Of a stretch of 5,642 nucleotides of DNA, positions 1 to 5,260 are shown in pieces. The notes beneath the pieces were generated by a model, which saw only the letters and a program-made list of their open reading frames with translations, searched no databases and was not told the DNA's origin. Numbering within the stretch: the first letter of the stretch is position 1; the number at the start of each line of letters is the position of its first letter. Both the position numbers and the translations under genes were made by a program. Source of the stretch: Nitrospirota bacterium (GTDB taxonomy: Bacteria; Nitrospirota; Thermodesulfovibrionia; Thermodesulfovibrionales; SM23-35). The stretch lies in the NCBI GenBank assembly GCA_018262395.1, contig JAGSYM010000085.1, positions 1 through 5,642 on the forward strand. The letters run 5' to 3'.

Positions 1-1804
1 CATTCAGACCGTAGGAGATACGCTCGCAAAAGTGTTTTCTCGGGCTGGGTACCATGTCTTTACCCACCAGGATTACGAATCCCGCATACGGGGCGGCCAC
101 AATTTCTTCCAGATCAGGTTGTCGGATAAACCTATTACGGCTTCCCGGGAGCGAATTGATATCATTGTTGCGTTCGATAAAGAGAGCATAACATTTCATG
201 AAAATGAGCTCTCTGAAAACGGACTTATCATCTACGACTCGTCTGAATTAGGAAAAATTGAGCCGAAAGAAAAACATCTGTCCATGGAACCAAGCAATCC
301 CCCCGTCCCCCCTTTGGGAAAGGGGGGTGAAGGGGGATTTTATTTAGACATTCCATTCACAAAATTAGCAATTGAGCATGGCGCGAACAGAATCATGGCA
401 AACACTGTGGCGACCGGTTCTGTGCTCGGCATGCTCAGACTAAATTTAGACATCTTTACGGGAATTATACGCGATACATTTCATAAAAAAGGCGAAGATG
501 TCATACAAGCCAATTTGAATGCTGCAAAGGCCGGGTTTGATTTTGCTCTCCAAAACTGCCCGAAATGCTCGTTCATCCCATCATCTTTTGGAGAACCCAG
601 GATGTTGATCTCCGGAATCGAAGGCATTGCACTCGGGGCTCTTGCATCAGGGTGTAAGTTCTATTCGGCATATCCTATGACACCTTCGACAGGGATCATG
701 AACTATCTTGCAGGGAAAGGAAAGGAATACGGCATTGTCGTTGAGCAGGCAGAGGATGAAATCTCTGCTATCAATATGGCCCTTGGGGCGTCTTTTGCAG
801 GTGTGAGGGCAATGACGGGGACGGCCGGCGGGGGGTTTGCACTCATGGTAGAAGGGCTTTCCCTGGCCGGTATGACAGAAACACCGGTTGTCATAGCCCT
901 TGGCCAGAGGCCGGCGCCTGCTACAGGGCTGCCTACGAGGACAGAACAGGGCGATTTGCTGTTTGCGATACACGCTGCACATGGAGAGTTCCCGAGGGTT
1001 GTCTTGGCGCCGGGAACTCCCGAACAGGCATTCTATCTCACAAATAAAGCTTTTGACCTCGCCGAGAAATACCAGATTCCCGCTTTTGTAATCTTTGATC
1101 AGTACCTTGCCGATTCAGGGTGGACGTATGATCATTTAGACGCAACAAAAATCAGGTTTATTGATTACCGGATCAGGGGTGATGCATTGCAACAGTTGAA
1201 GAATTATACACGACATGCCCTAACAGAAACTGGTATCTCGCCTTTCGGTGTGCCCGGTGGCTCAAAAAACCTTGTCGTGACGGACAGCGATGAACATGAT
1301 GAGGAGGGGCACATCATCGAGGATGCAGAAACACGGACGAAGATGGTTCAGAAAAGATTGCTGAAGAAATTACCTCTGATCAGACAGGAAATAGCACAGC
1401 CTCTTCTCTATGGCAGTAGCGACCCCGAGATTTTACTTGTGTGCTGGGGTTCTCTCTATGGAGTAATAAGGGAGATTGTCGATATTCTGTCAGAAGACAG
1501 GAAAATTGCAATGTTGCATTTCAGTGAAATTTATCCGTTCCCAGTCATAGAAGAAAACTCTTCACCCAACCCCCTCCCTCGAGGGGAGGGGGAAAGGGGG
1601 AGGGTGCAATTTGACTACTTGCGTCTTCTGAGGAATGCAAAGGTGACTGTTTGTATCGAACAGAATGCCACAGGACAGTTTGCCCAACTCTTCAGGGCTG
1701 AAACCGGGTATGCATTCAGTCATGCGATAAACAGATATGATGGTAGACCTTTTACTGTTGAAAACCTTAAGGGAGAATTAGATGCCTTCTTTGGAAGATT
1801 ATAA
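1..1804 (+). CDS. korA: 2-oxoacid:ferredoxin oxidoreductase, fused gamma-alpha subunit (5' partial)
   Basis: Subunit of a two-subunit CoA-dependent 2-oxoacid:ferredoxin oxidoreductase, which interconverts a 2-oxoacid plus CoA with acyl-CoA, CO2 and reduced ferredoxin in the cytoplasm. The frame is open to the left edge and already reads family sequence (IQTVGDTLAKVFSRAGYHVF) before the GTG at 32, so the true start lies upstream. The gamma domain spans about nt 2-570, with the RIRGGHN motif at 83-103. The alpha (pyrimidine-binding) domain starts near 602, with YPMTPST at 671-691 and TRTEQGD at 935-955. A C-terminal Rossmann-like part follows, including the IEQNATGQ segment near 1660-1680. Two low-complexity insertions, about codons 296-340 and 1562-1606, are palindromic repeats read in frame (listed separately). 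The stop lies 23 nt inside the beta gene. The KorA/2-oxoglutarate assignment is by family resemblance; 2-oxoisovalerate or another oxoacid cannot be excluded. The family call is secure, the substrate is not. Confidence 0.93.
   Translation, partial: IQTVGDTLAKVFSRAGYHVFTHQDYESRIRGGHNFFQIRLSDKPITASRERIDIIVAFDKESITFHENELSENGLIIYDSSELGKIEPKEKHLSMEPSNPPVPPLGKGGEGGFYLDIPFTKLAIEHGANRIMANTVATGSVLGMLRLNLDIFTGIIRDTFHKKGEDVIQANLNAAKAGFDFALQNCPKCSFIPSSFGEPRMLISGIEGIALGALASGCKFYSAYPMTPSTGIMNYLAGKGKEYGIVVEQAEDEISAINMALGASFAGVRAMTGTAGGGFALMVEGLSLAGMTETPVVIALGQRPAPATGLPTRTEQGDLLFAIHAAHGEFPRVVLAPGTPEQAFYLTNKAFDLAEKYQIPAFVIFDQYLADSGWTYDHLDATKIRFIDYRIRGDALQQLKNYTRHALTETGISPFGVPGGSKNLVVTDSDEHDEEGHIIEDAETRTKMVQKRLLKKLPLIRQEIAQPLLYGSSDPEILLVCWGSLYGVIREIVDILSEDRKIAMLHFSEIYPFPVIEENSSPNPLPRGEGERGRVQFDYLRLLRNAKVTVCIEQNATGQFAQLFRAETGYAFSHAINRYDGRPFTVENLKGELDAFFGRL
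296..340 (+). repeat. GC-rich palindromic repeat inserted in frame in korA (gamma domain)
   Basis: Imperfect palindrome. The inner stem is CCCCCCTTT (307-315) with AAAGGGGGG (319-327) around a GGG loop. The outer stem is AATCCCCC (296-303) with GGGGGATT (332-339). It is read as 15 codons, NPPVPPLGKGGEGGF, unlike the flanking protein. It falls in a loop of the gamma domain between the segments reading LSMEPS and YLDIPFTK, where homologues run through without such a stretch. Dispersed repeats of this C-tract/TTTGG/G-tract type are common between genes in several anaerobic and cyanobacterial lineages (family knowledge from memory). Confidence 0.8.
1562..1606 (+). repeat. Second, different palindromic repeat inserted in frame in korA (C-terminal part)
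   Basis: Imperfect palindrome centred on CTCGAG (1578-1583). CCCCCTCCC (1570-1578) pairs with GGGGAGGGGG (1583-1592), allowing one bulged G. An outer CACCC (1563-1567) pairs with GGGTG (1602-1606). It is read as SPNPLPRGEGERGRV, 15 codons, between IYPFPVIEE and the helix FDYLRLLRNAKV. Homologues pass from the PFP motif to that helix with no such proline/glycine/arginine segment. It belongs to a different repeat type from the one at 296-340. Confidence 0.8.
1771..1777 (+). promoter_or_regulatory. Ribosome binding site of korB inside korA
   Basis: GGGAGAA, with core GGAG at 1772-1775, lies 6 nt before the ATG at 1782. It is the site that fixes the korB start and it sits within the last codons of korA, as expected for coupled translation of two subunits of one enzyme. 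Confidence 0.75.
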
Positions 1805-2633
1805 AGGGCAAACCCCTGCTTGGTGCCCGGGCTGCGGTAATTTCGGCATCCTTAAGTCTTTCAAGGATGCGATGGTCGAACTTGGCATTGAGCCATTTCA
1901 ATTCACCATTGTATCCGGAATCGGACAATCGGGCAAATTCCCCCATTACGTGAAGTGCAATACCTTTAATGGTCTGCATGGGAGAACCCTTCCTGCAGCA
2001 ACAGGCATTAAACTCGCCAATCATGAGATGCTGGTCATTGCGGTTGCAGGGGATGGTGACTGTTACGGCGAGGGCGGTAACCACCTGAATCATGCAATAA
2101 GAAGAAATATCAATCTGAAGCTATTTGTGCACGACAATCAGATATACGGGCTCACGAAAGGCCAGCCCTCACCCACGAGTATGGAGGGAATGGTCACGAA
2201 AAATCAGCCGTTCGGCGTTTTCTCAGAGCAGTTAAATCCTTTAGCTCTTGCCATAGCCCTTGACGGCAGCTTTGTGGCAAGGGGATTTGCAGGAGATCCA
2301 GAGCATCTCAAGGAACTCATGAAGGATGCAATACTCCATAAAGGATTTTCACTGATCGATATTCTCCAGCCGTGTGTGACGTTTAATAAGATCAATACGT
2401 TTGAATGGTACCGCCAACGTGTCTATCATATTGAACCTGGATATGATCCTGAAGACAGAATCAATGCTTTTCAGAAAGCGCTTGAATGGGGAGATCGTAT
2501 CCCTCTCGGGATCATTTACCGAAACCACCGTCCTGTATTGGAAGAGAGAATACCGGTTTTGAAGGACAGCCCTTTAGTGAGTCAGCCTTTTGATCTGTCT
2601 AAAATAGAAAATACGATCAAAGAATTCTACTAA
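1782..2633 (+). CDS. korB: 2-oxoacid:ferredoxin oxidoreductase, beta (TPP-binding) subunit
   Basis: 283-residue catalytic beta subunit, normal length for KorB. It binds thiamine diphosphate and normally one [4Fe-4S] cluster. Visible motifs are CPGCG (C15, C18), the SGIGQSGK loop (46-52), NGLHGR (63-68), the TPP/Mg motif GDGDCYGEGGNH (90-101) continuing to DNQIYGLTKGQ (118-128), and LQPCVTFN with C198. In characterised family members the cluster is held by cysteines equivalent to C15, C18, a Cys in the GIGC loop, and C198. Here the loop position is Gln49, with Cys59 and Cys94 as other nearby cysteines. The ATG at 1782 is supported by GGAG at 1772-1775, six nt upstream inside korA. The 23-nt overlap implies translational coupling and equal dosage. 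It ends in TAA with no recognisable terminator behind it. Confidence 0.95.
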   Translation: MPSLEDYKGQTPAWCPGCGNFGILKSFKDAMVELGIEPFQFTIVSGIGQSGKFPHYVKCNTFNGLHGRTLPAATGIKLANHEMLVIAVAGDGDCYGEGGNHLNHAIRRNINLKLFVHDNQIYGLTKGQPSPTSMEGMVTKNQPFGVFSEQLNPLALAIALDGSFVARGFAGDPEHLKELMKDAILHKGFSLIDILQPCVTFNKINTFEWYRQRVYHIEPGYDPEDRINAFQKALEWGDRIPLGIIYRNHRPVLEERIPVLKDSPLVSQPFDLSKIENTIKEFY

Positions 2634-2879
2634 ACAAATACACTATCTCTTTGTCTCTATCTCACAAGAGAAAAAAGCACCCCGATGTTAAATGTCTCAC
2701 GTTTAATGCTTCCTGAAGTTGAGATTCCCTTAATAAGCATTCTCATAGCAGACTACTCCTGTGATTAAACATACAGGCCTCAATATACCAAAATAAATTA
2801 TCAAAACAGCAATTTCACCAAAGAAAATAGCAATATTTCCATTGCAATGCACTAAAACATCCGTAATCTATGAATTGGA
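2634..2879. other. Intergenic stretch, AT-rich, no convincing gene
   Basis: The first part of the 553-nt gap after korB. It has no U-tract hairpin that would end the kor transcript. Short inverted repeats occur: AATGCTT 2705-2711 with AAGCATT 2735-2741, and CCTGT/ACAGG around 2758-2777. None is long enough to call. The only ORF with a reasonable ribosome binding site is the 29-codon minus-strand frame listed separately. Confidence 0.5.
2657..2746 (-). CDS. Doubtful 29-residue small ORF
   Basis: ATG at 2746 on the minus strand, preceded by AGGAG (2760-2756) at 9-nt spacing, and ending in TAG at 2657. The peptide starts MRMLIKGISTSGSIKRE, is basic, and has no recognised motif or membrane segment. 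The ribosome binding site is the only positive evidence; at this length a chance ORF is quite possible. It sits alone, antisense to the kor transcript if that reads through. Confidence 0.15.
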   Translation of the reverse strand: MRMLIKGISTSGSIKRETFNIGVLFSLVR

Positions 2880-3143
2880 GTGAAATGGGGGGTAGTGGGC
2901 AGGGAAACCTTCTACCGAAGAATATTTTCCTGCCCATTTGGTTTCTACCCCAGACTTTTATCTGAGTTAGAGATTAATAACAAAAGGGTGAGCAAATGGA
3001 AGATGGACAGGAAAGCCTTCCTCGAAGAAGACTTTCCTGTCTTTTTACCACACTCTGCAGACTATCCAAATGTAGCAGCTGTGCGAACAATCACCGAAAA
3101 GGTTATTCCTATTGAAGAAAATAAAGAATCAAAATCTATTTGA
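2880..3143 (+). CDS. Doubtful 87-residue ORF spanning both hairpins
   Basis: Open frame from GTG 2880 to TGA 3141-3143. The GGAG at 2877-2880 overlaps the start codon, so it does not support this start; it is better placed for the out-of-frame ATG at 2885, which opens only 26 codons. The protein contains two weakly similar segments, VKWGVVGRETF and VSKWKMDRKAF, because the ORF runs through two homologous hairpins in the same frame. After the hairpin loops a 1-nt length difference puts the two copies in different frames. Most differences between the 5' halves change the amino acid, so the repeat looks conserved as nucleic acid rather than as protein. No family recognised. Probably not a real gene. 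Confidence 0.2.
   Translation: MKWGVVGRETFYRRIFSCPFGFYPRLLSELEINNKRVSKWKMDRKAFLEEDFPVFLPHSADYPNVAAVRTITEKVIPIEENKESKSI
2889..2951 (+). repeat. Hairpin element 1 (possible structured RNA or dispersed repeat)
   Basis: Base-paired layout, outside in. GGGGTAG (2889-2895) pairs with CTACCCC (2945-2951). After an internal loop, the 11-bp stem GGGCAGGGAAA (2897-2907) pairs with TTTTCCTGCCC (2925-2935) with one G-U. An asymmetric loop C/AATA follows, then CTTC (2909-2912) with GAAG (2917-2920), closed by the loop TACC. The inner part is homologous to the hairpin at 3005-3042. The sequence after the stem (ATTTGGTTT) is only weakly U-rich, so a terminator role is less likely than for the second copy. 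Confidence 0.7.
3005..3042 (+). repeat. Hairpin element 2, homologous to element 1
   Basis: GGACAGGAAAG (3005-3015) pairs with CTTTCCTGTCT (3032-3042) over 11 bp with one terminal G-U. Inside is the asymmetric loop C/AAGA, the stem CTTC/GAAG (3017-3020, 3024-3027) and the loop CTC. The design matches element 1, 108 nt away. Two stem pairs change on both sides (G-C to A-T at 3007/3040, A-T to G-C at 3015/3032). Similarity extends upstream of the stem through the shared GTGA...AAATGG stretch (about 2980-3000 against 2880-2888). Confidence 0.7.
3005..3046 (+). terminator. Terminator-like reading of hairpin 2
   Basis: Hairpin 2 is directly followed by five Ts (3042-3046), the form of a Rho-independent terminator. 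It could end a transcript from korAB or from a promoter within 2634-3004. It lies 370 nt beyond korB, so a dedicated kor terminator would be unusually distant. Confidence 0.45.
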
Positions 3144-3169
3144 TAATCATACCTATGACCTGATGATAT
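3140..3169 (+). promoter_or_regulatory. Weak candidate promoter for the TPR/DUF4115 gene
   Basis: TTGATA (3140-3145, 5/6 match to -35) and GATATT (3164-3169, 4/6 match to -10) with an 18-nt spacer, ending 17 nt before the ATG at 3187. In an AT-rich spacer such matches arise easily by chance. Confidence 0.2.
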
Positions 3170-3186
3170 TTTGGTTTTAATAAATT

Positions 3187-4281
3187 ATGAAAAATGGCTT
3201 GAGTAAAAAAGTGGGAACTGCAGTAACTTCGATCATTTTTGTCATATCTCTTTCAATAATAAATACGTACGCCTCTCAACAAGAGTTAGATCTTTTTGAT
3301 CAAGGGTATGAATTCTATTTATCATACCAGCCTGAAAAGGCTGCAGAAAGCTTTCAAATATTTCTTAACGAGTTTCCGAACAGCTCTGCTAAAGACGCTG
3401 CTCTATTCTGGCTCGGGAGGTCATTAGTAAAATTGAGTTCATTTGAAGATGCAAAAAAAGTCTTTGATGAACTCAAACAACAAATTCCTGATAGCCCTTT
3501 CATGGTATACGTGGATCAAGAATTGGAGATGATGAACGCTGCAGGTACAGAGCATAAAACTCTGACAGGAATAACCAAGGCTGATTCAGAGATTCAACTG
3601 CTCAAGAAAGATACAGTTCAGGCAGAGAGAACCTTATTAGAGGCTACAGAAGAACGAGATAAACTAAGATTACAGTTAGAAGAAGAGAAGATGAAGAATG
3701 AAGAATTGAAGGCGACAGCGGACAGATTTGAAATTGAGTTAAAGGATCTTTTTGAAAAATTGAAAGCACTTCGGAAGAATTGGGAAGATAACCAGAGCAG
3801 TCTCACGATGTCGCAAGACGAGAATGGAAATCTTGCTTCAGGCGTTCAAATAACAAGGAATGAGAAGGTGAGGGGAGAAATTGGGGAAAGAGTTACAAAA
3901 GATGAGGTGCAATGTTTTGAAAAAAAACAGGAAAATCAAATGACTCCCCCTCCAGATGCTAAACCAGATGTTCAAAAAGAACAGGTTGTTACCAAACAGG
4001 AAATCCTGCATACCCTTGAACTTATTGCCCATGAAGAAACCTGGATTTTCGTGACCATCGATGAAAAGGAATCAAAGGAGAGACTGTTGAAGCCAGGTTC
4101 TCGTACAAAATGGACTGCAAGAAGCGGGTTTTCCCTGAAAATTGGTAATGCTGGTGGGATTAAATTGCTATTTGATGGAAAAGAAATTGGGCCTCTTGGG
4201 GAAAAAGGAAAGGTCGTAAGGCTGAGATTTCCCTCTGTCAAAATTTCATCCAGTAATAGAGCAGCATCAGGCTTGAATTAA
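3187..4281 (+). CDS. Secreted TPR / coiled-coil protein with RodZ-type DUF4115 C-terminus
   Basis: 364 residues. Residues 1-29 form a Sec signal peptide: basic n-region MKNGLSKK, hydrophobic core about 9-25, likely cleavage after TYA (A29). Residues about 33-117 look like tandem TPR repeats of the YbgF/BamD-adaptor style (EKAAESFQIFLNEFPNSSAK, then ALFWLGRSL, then DAKKVFDEL). Residues about 130-215 are a highly charged heptad-like coiled coil. A Pro/Gln/Lys-rich linker follows. Residues about 275-352 match the DUF4115 domain at the C-terminus of RodZ: TWIFVTIDEK, LLKPG, W-x-A, SLKIGNAGGIKL, GPLGEKGKVVRL. RodZ normally has a cytoplasmic helix-turn-helix and one membrane helix; neither is present, so this is not RodZ but shares its periplasmic domain. 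A role in envelope or peptidoglycan-associated assembly is inferred. No Shine-Dalgarno sequence precedes the ATG. Domain calls are from pattern recognition only. Confidence 0.85.
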   Translation: MKNGLSKKVGTAVTSIIFVISLSIINTYASQQELDLFDQGYEFYLSYQPEKAAESFQIFLNEFPNSSAKDAALFWLGRSLVKLSSFEDAKKVFDELKQQIPDSPFMVYVDQELEMMNAAGTEHKTLTGITKADSEIQLLKKDTVQAERTLLEATEERDKLRLQLEEEKMKNEELKATADRFEIELKDLFEKLKALRKNWEDNQSSLTMSQDENGNLASGVQITRNEKVRGEIGERVTKDEVQCFEKKQENQMTPPPDAKPDVQKEQVVTKQEILHTLELIAHEETWIFVTIDEKESKERLLKPGSRTKWTARSGFSLKIGNAGGIKLLFDGKEIGPLGEKGKVVRLRFPSVKISSSNRAASGLN

Positions 4282-4327
4282 AGCGAAGAATATAGGAGGG
4301 CATGAAACCCTGAGCGAAAAGAAATAT
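4282..4327 (+). repeat. Short imperfect direct repeat after the TPR gene
   Basis: AGCGAAGAATAT (4282-4293) recurs as AGCGAAAAGAAATAT (4313-4327), each followed soon by CATGA and a CCCT stretch. This suggests a decayed tandem duplication of about 30 nt. It overlaps the inverted repeat at 4295-4338. Confidence 0.35.
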
Positions 4328-4338
4328 CATGACCCTCC
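4295..4338 (+). repeat. Imperfect inverted repeat downstream of the TPR gene
   Basis: GGAGGGCATGA (4295-4305) pairs with TCATGACCCTCC (4327-4338): 11 bp with one bulged A (4332) and a 21-nt loop. It starts 13 nt after the TPR gene stop. There is no U-tract after it, so it is not a standard intrinsic terminator. It could stabilise the 3' end of the mRNA. It would also pair a GGAGGG ribosome-binding-like sequence with the region holding the ATG at 4329. Confidence 0.5.
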
Positions 4339-4436
4339 CAAAGGAAGACGAGCAGGCAAGCCAGCATGACAAGTTTTTAAAATATGAACTCATGTATGAG
4401 CTTATTAGCAAAAAACTTCAGCGGTTTTGTAGGTAG
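4329..4436 (+). CDS. Doubtful 35-residue small ORF
   Basis: ATG 4329 to TAG 4434-4436, giving a charged, probably helical peptide beginning MTLPKEDEQASQHDKFLKYE. An in-frame TGA at 4311 limits any upstream extension. There is no usable ribosome binding site at normal spacing; GGAGGG at 4295 is too far and may be sequestered by the inverted repeat. It overlaps the 3' end of hepT on the other strand by 19 nt. No family recognised. Codon pattern and length give no firm support. Confidence 0.2.
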   Translation: MTLPKEDEQASQHDKFLKYELMYELISKKLQRFCR

Positions 4437-4840
4437 GACAAGATTGAGTTCCTGAATTGCTGAAAATCTGAGAGGTGCTTTTGCAGAATCAATATGACAA
4501 TAGCTGAATCGATCACCTCGTATTGATGCACCACAACATTTCTGAACTTAGCCATTTTTCCCATCACTGAAAACAACTCTTGATTAATTATCTTATTCTC
4601 ATAGAGGACTTTGAAAGTATCCGCGTAGGTTTCCGGTATTCTCATACCAACGTCAGAAATAATATGGTTTGCAATGTCCACACACGTTTCGATCATCATC
4701 TGGAGAGTTCTCTCGATGATTCACTGGGTTTTCCAATCCGACAGATACTCTTCGGTGGTTATATCAGAAAAATCCTTTATCTGGAGGTAATATGTTTCGA
4801 GGTCTGAGATTTTTCTCATGATGATCTGTTTGTCAACCAA
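4418..4840 (-). pseudogene. hepT: HepT-type HEPN toxin RNase, interrupted by an in-frame TGA
   Basis: HepT is the HEPN toxin of MntA/HepT modules, an RNA-cleaving enzyme kept inactive by MntA. The reading frame runs from TTG 4840 (GGAGG at 4852-4848, spacing 7) to TGA 4420-4418: 140 sense positions, normal for HepT, broken by one TGA at codon 40 (4723-4721). Before it the frame reads VDKQIIMRKISDLETYYLQ and later YLSDWKTQ; after it IIERTLQMMIETCVDIANHI. Relatives have Arg in the WKTQ-R-IIER position, so CGA to TGA explains the break without any frameshift. The catalytic RX4HXY motif is intact as R100-H105-Y107 (RNVVVHQY, positions in the full frame). An internal ATG at 4699 opens 93 codons, but with no ribosome binding site and without the first helix. 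It overlaps mntA by 8 nt. Likely an inactivated toxin; readthrough or a sequencing error cannot be excluded. Confidence 0.85.
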
Positions 4841-5255
4841 TGCCGTACCTCCGGGAGAGCAGAGCTTTTTCTTTCACGGTGAAATCAAAAAATTTTCTTA
4901 ACGTAAGCGATTCATATGCATGACGAAGAGACGGGTTTTTATCTGCAAGAGGTTGTTTGTTTTGCAATATCCTGCCGGATAATATTACCGAAGCTGTATT
5001 GAGTATGATAAGATCCATCTCATTTGTTCCAAGTTTTTCTGTAAGTTCATCAAAAAGCTTGAGTTTGTACTCAGGCAAATTATCTGTATCTTTAACGTAA
5101 ACAGCGATATCTACGTCTGAAAGTGGTTTGAGTGCTCCTCTTGCCAGACCACCGAATAAATAGGCAAAAATGATATTTTCGTCATCAAGCAGAACCCTTT
5201 TCACATTGGGAATTCTCGAAAGAATATCTGCCGGCAATCGTTCAAATTTAATCAT
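4833..5255 (-). CDS. mntA: MntA-type minimal nucleotidyltransferase antitoxin
   Basis: 140-residue nucleotidyltransferase of the polymerase-beta superfamily, the antitoxin partner of HepT. In studied pairs MntA transfers AMP to the Tyr of the HepT RX4HXY motif and blocks its RNase. Visible are YLFGGLARG (32-40), ten residues, then SDVDIAV with D47 and D49, and a third carboxylate at D81 in EMDLIILN. The usual motif is GSx10DxD; here the Ser is Gly36. The C-terminal part (NTASVILSGRIL, then RHAYESLTLRKFFDF) follows the family. The ATG at 5255 has no Shine-Dalgarno sequence but a strong promoter immediately upstream. The stop overlaps hepT by 8 nt. The gene appears intact although its toxin partner is broken, which is the viable order of decay. 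The family call is firm; activity with Gly36 is unknown. Confidence 0.9.
   Translation of the reverse strand: MIKFERLPADILSRIPNVKRVLLDDENIIFAYLFGGLARGALKPLSDVDIAVYVKDTDNLPEYKLKLFDELTEKLGTNEMDLIILNTASVILSGRILQNKQPLADKNPSLRHAYESLTLRKFFDFTVKEKALLSRRYGIG
4848..4852 (-). promoter_or_regulatory. Ribosome binding site that fixes the hepT TTG start
   Basis: GGAGG on the minus strand, 7 nt before TTG 4840, inside the last codons of mntA. It supports a TTG start overlapping the mntA stop, rather than the downstream ATG at 4819 or 4699, and translational coupling of toxin to antitoxin. Confidence 0.7.
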
Positions 5256-5260
5256 GTCTA

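Noticed and set aside
32..34. GTG at 32 as the start of the korA-like gene
   Set aside because: The ten codons before it already match the conserved start of the gamma domain, so the gene begins outside the window.
518..530. Thirteen-base match AATGCTGCAAAGG in korA and again at about 5288-5300
   Set aside because: One match of this length within 5.6 kb is not surprising by chance, and the contexts (coding and promoter) are unrelated.
2646..2671. Stem TCTCTTTGT with ACAAGAGA after korB as a terminator
   Set aside because: It has a bulge and is followed by A residues, not T residues, on the + strand. Read on the minus strand the T-run precedes the stem. Neither direction gives an intrinsic terminator.
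2705..2741. Inverted repeat AATGCTT / AAGCATT
   Set aside because: Only 7 bp with a 23-nt loop in AT-rich sequence; chance is a sufficient explanation.
2880..3056. Guanidine-II (mini-ykkC) or another known tandem-hairpin riboswitch
   Set aside because: The loops read TACC and CTC, not ACGR, and the spacing between hairpins is much larger than in that class.
4721..4723. Genome-wide UGA reassignment or selenocysteine at the hepT TGA
   Set aside because: mntA ends at a TGA that fits the family length, and the other large genes contain no in-frame TGA. The expected residue is Arg, not Trp, Gly or Cys.
4580..4807. 75-codon + strand ORF across hepT
   Set aside because: Antisense shadow of hepT; it has no family resemblance, and the minus-strand frame has clear HepT motifs.
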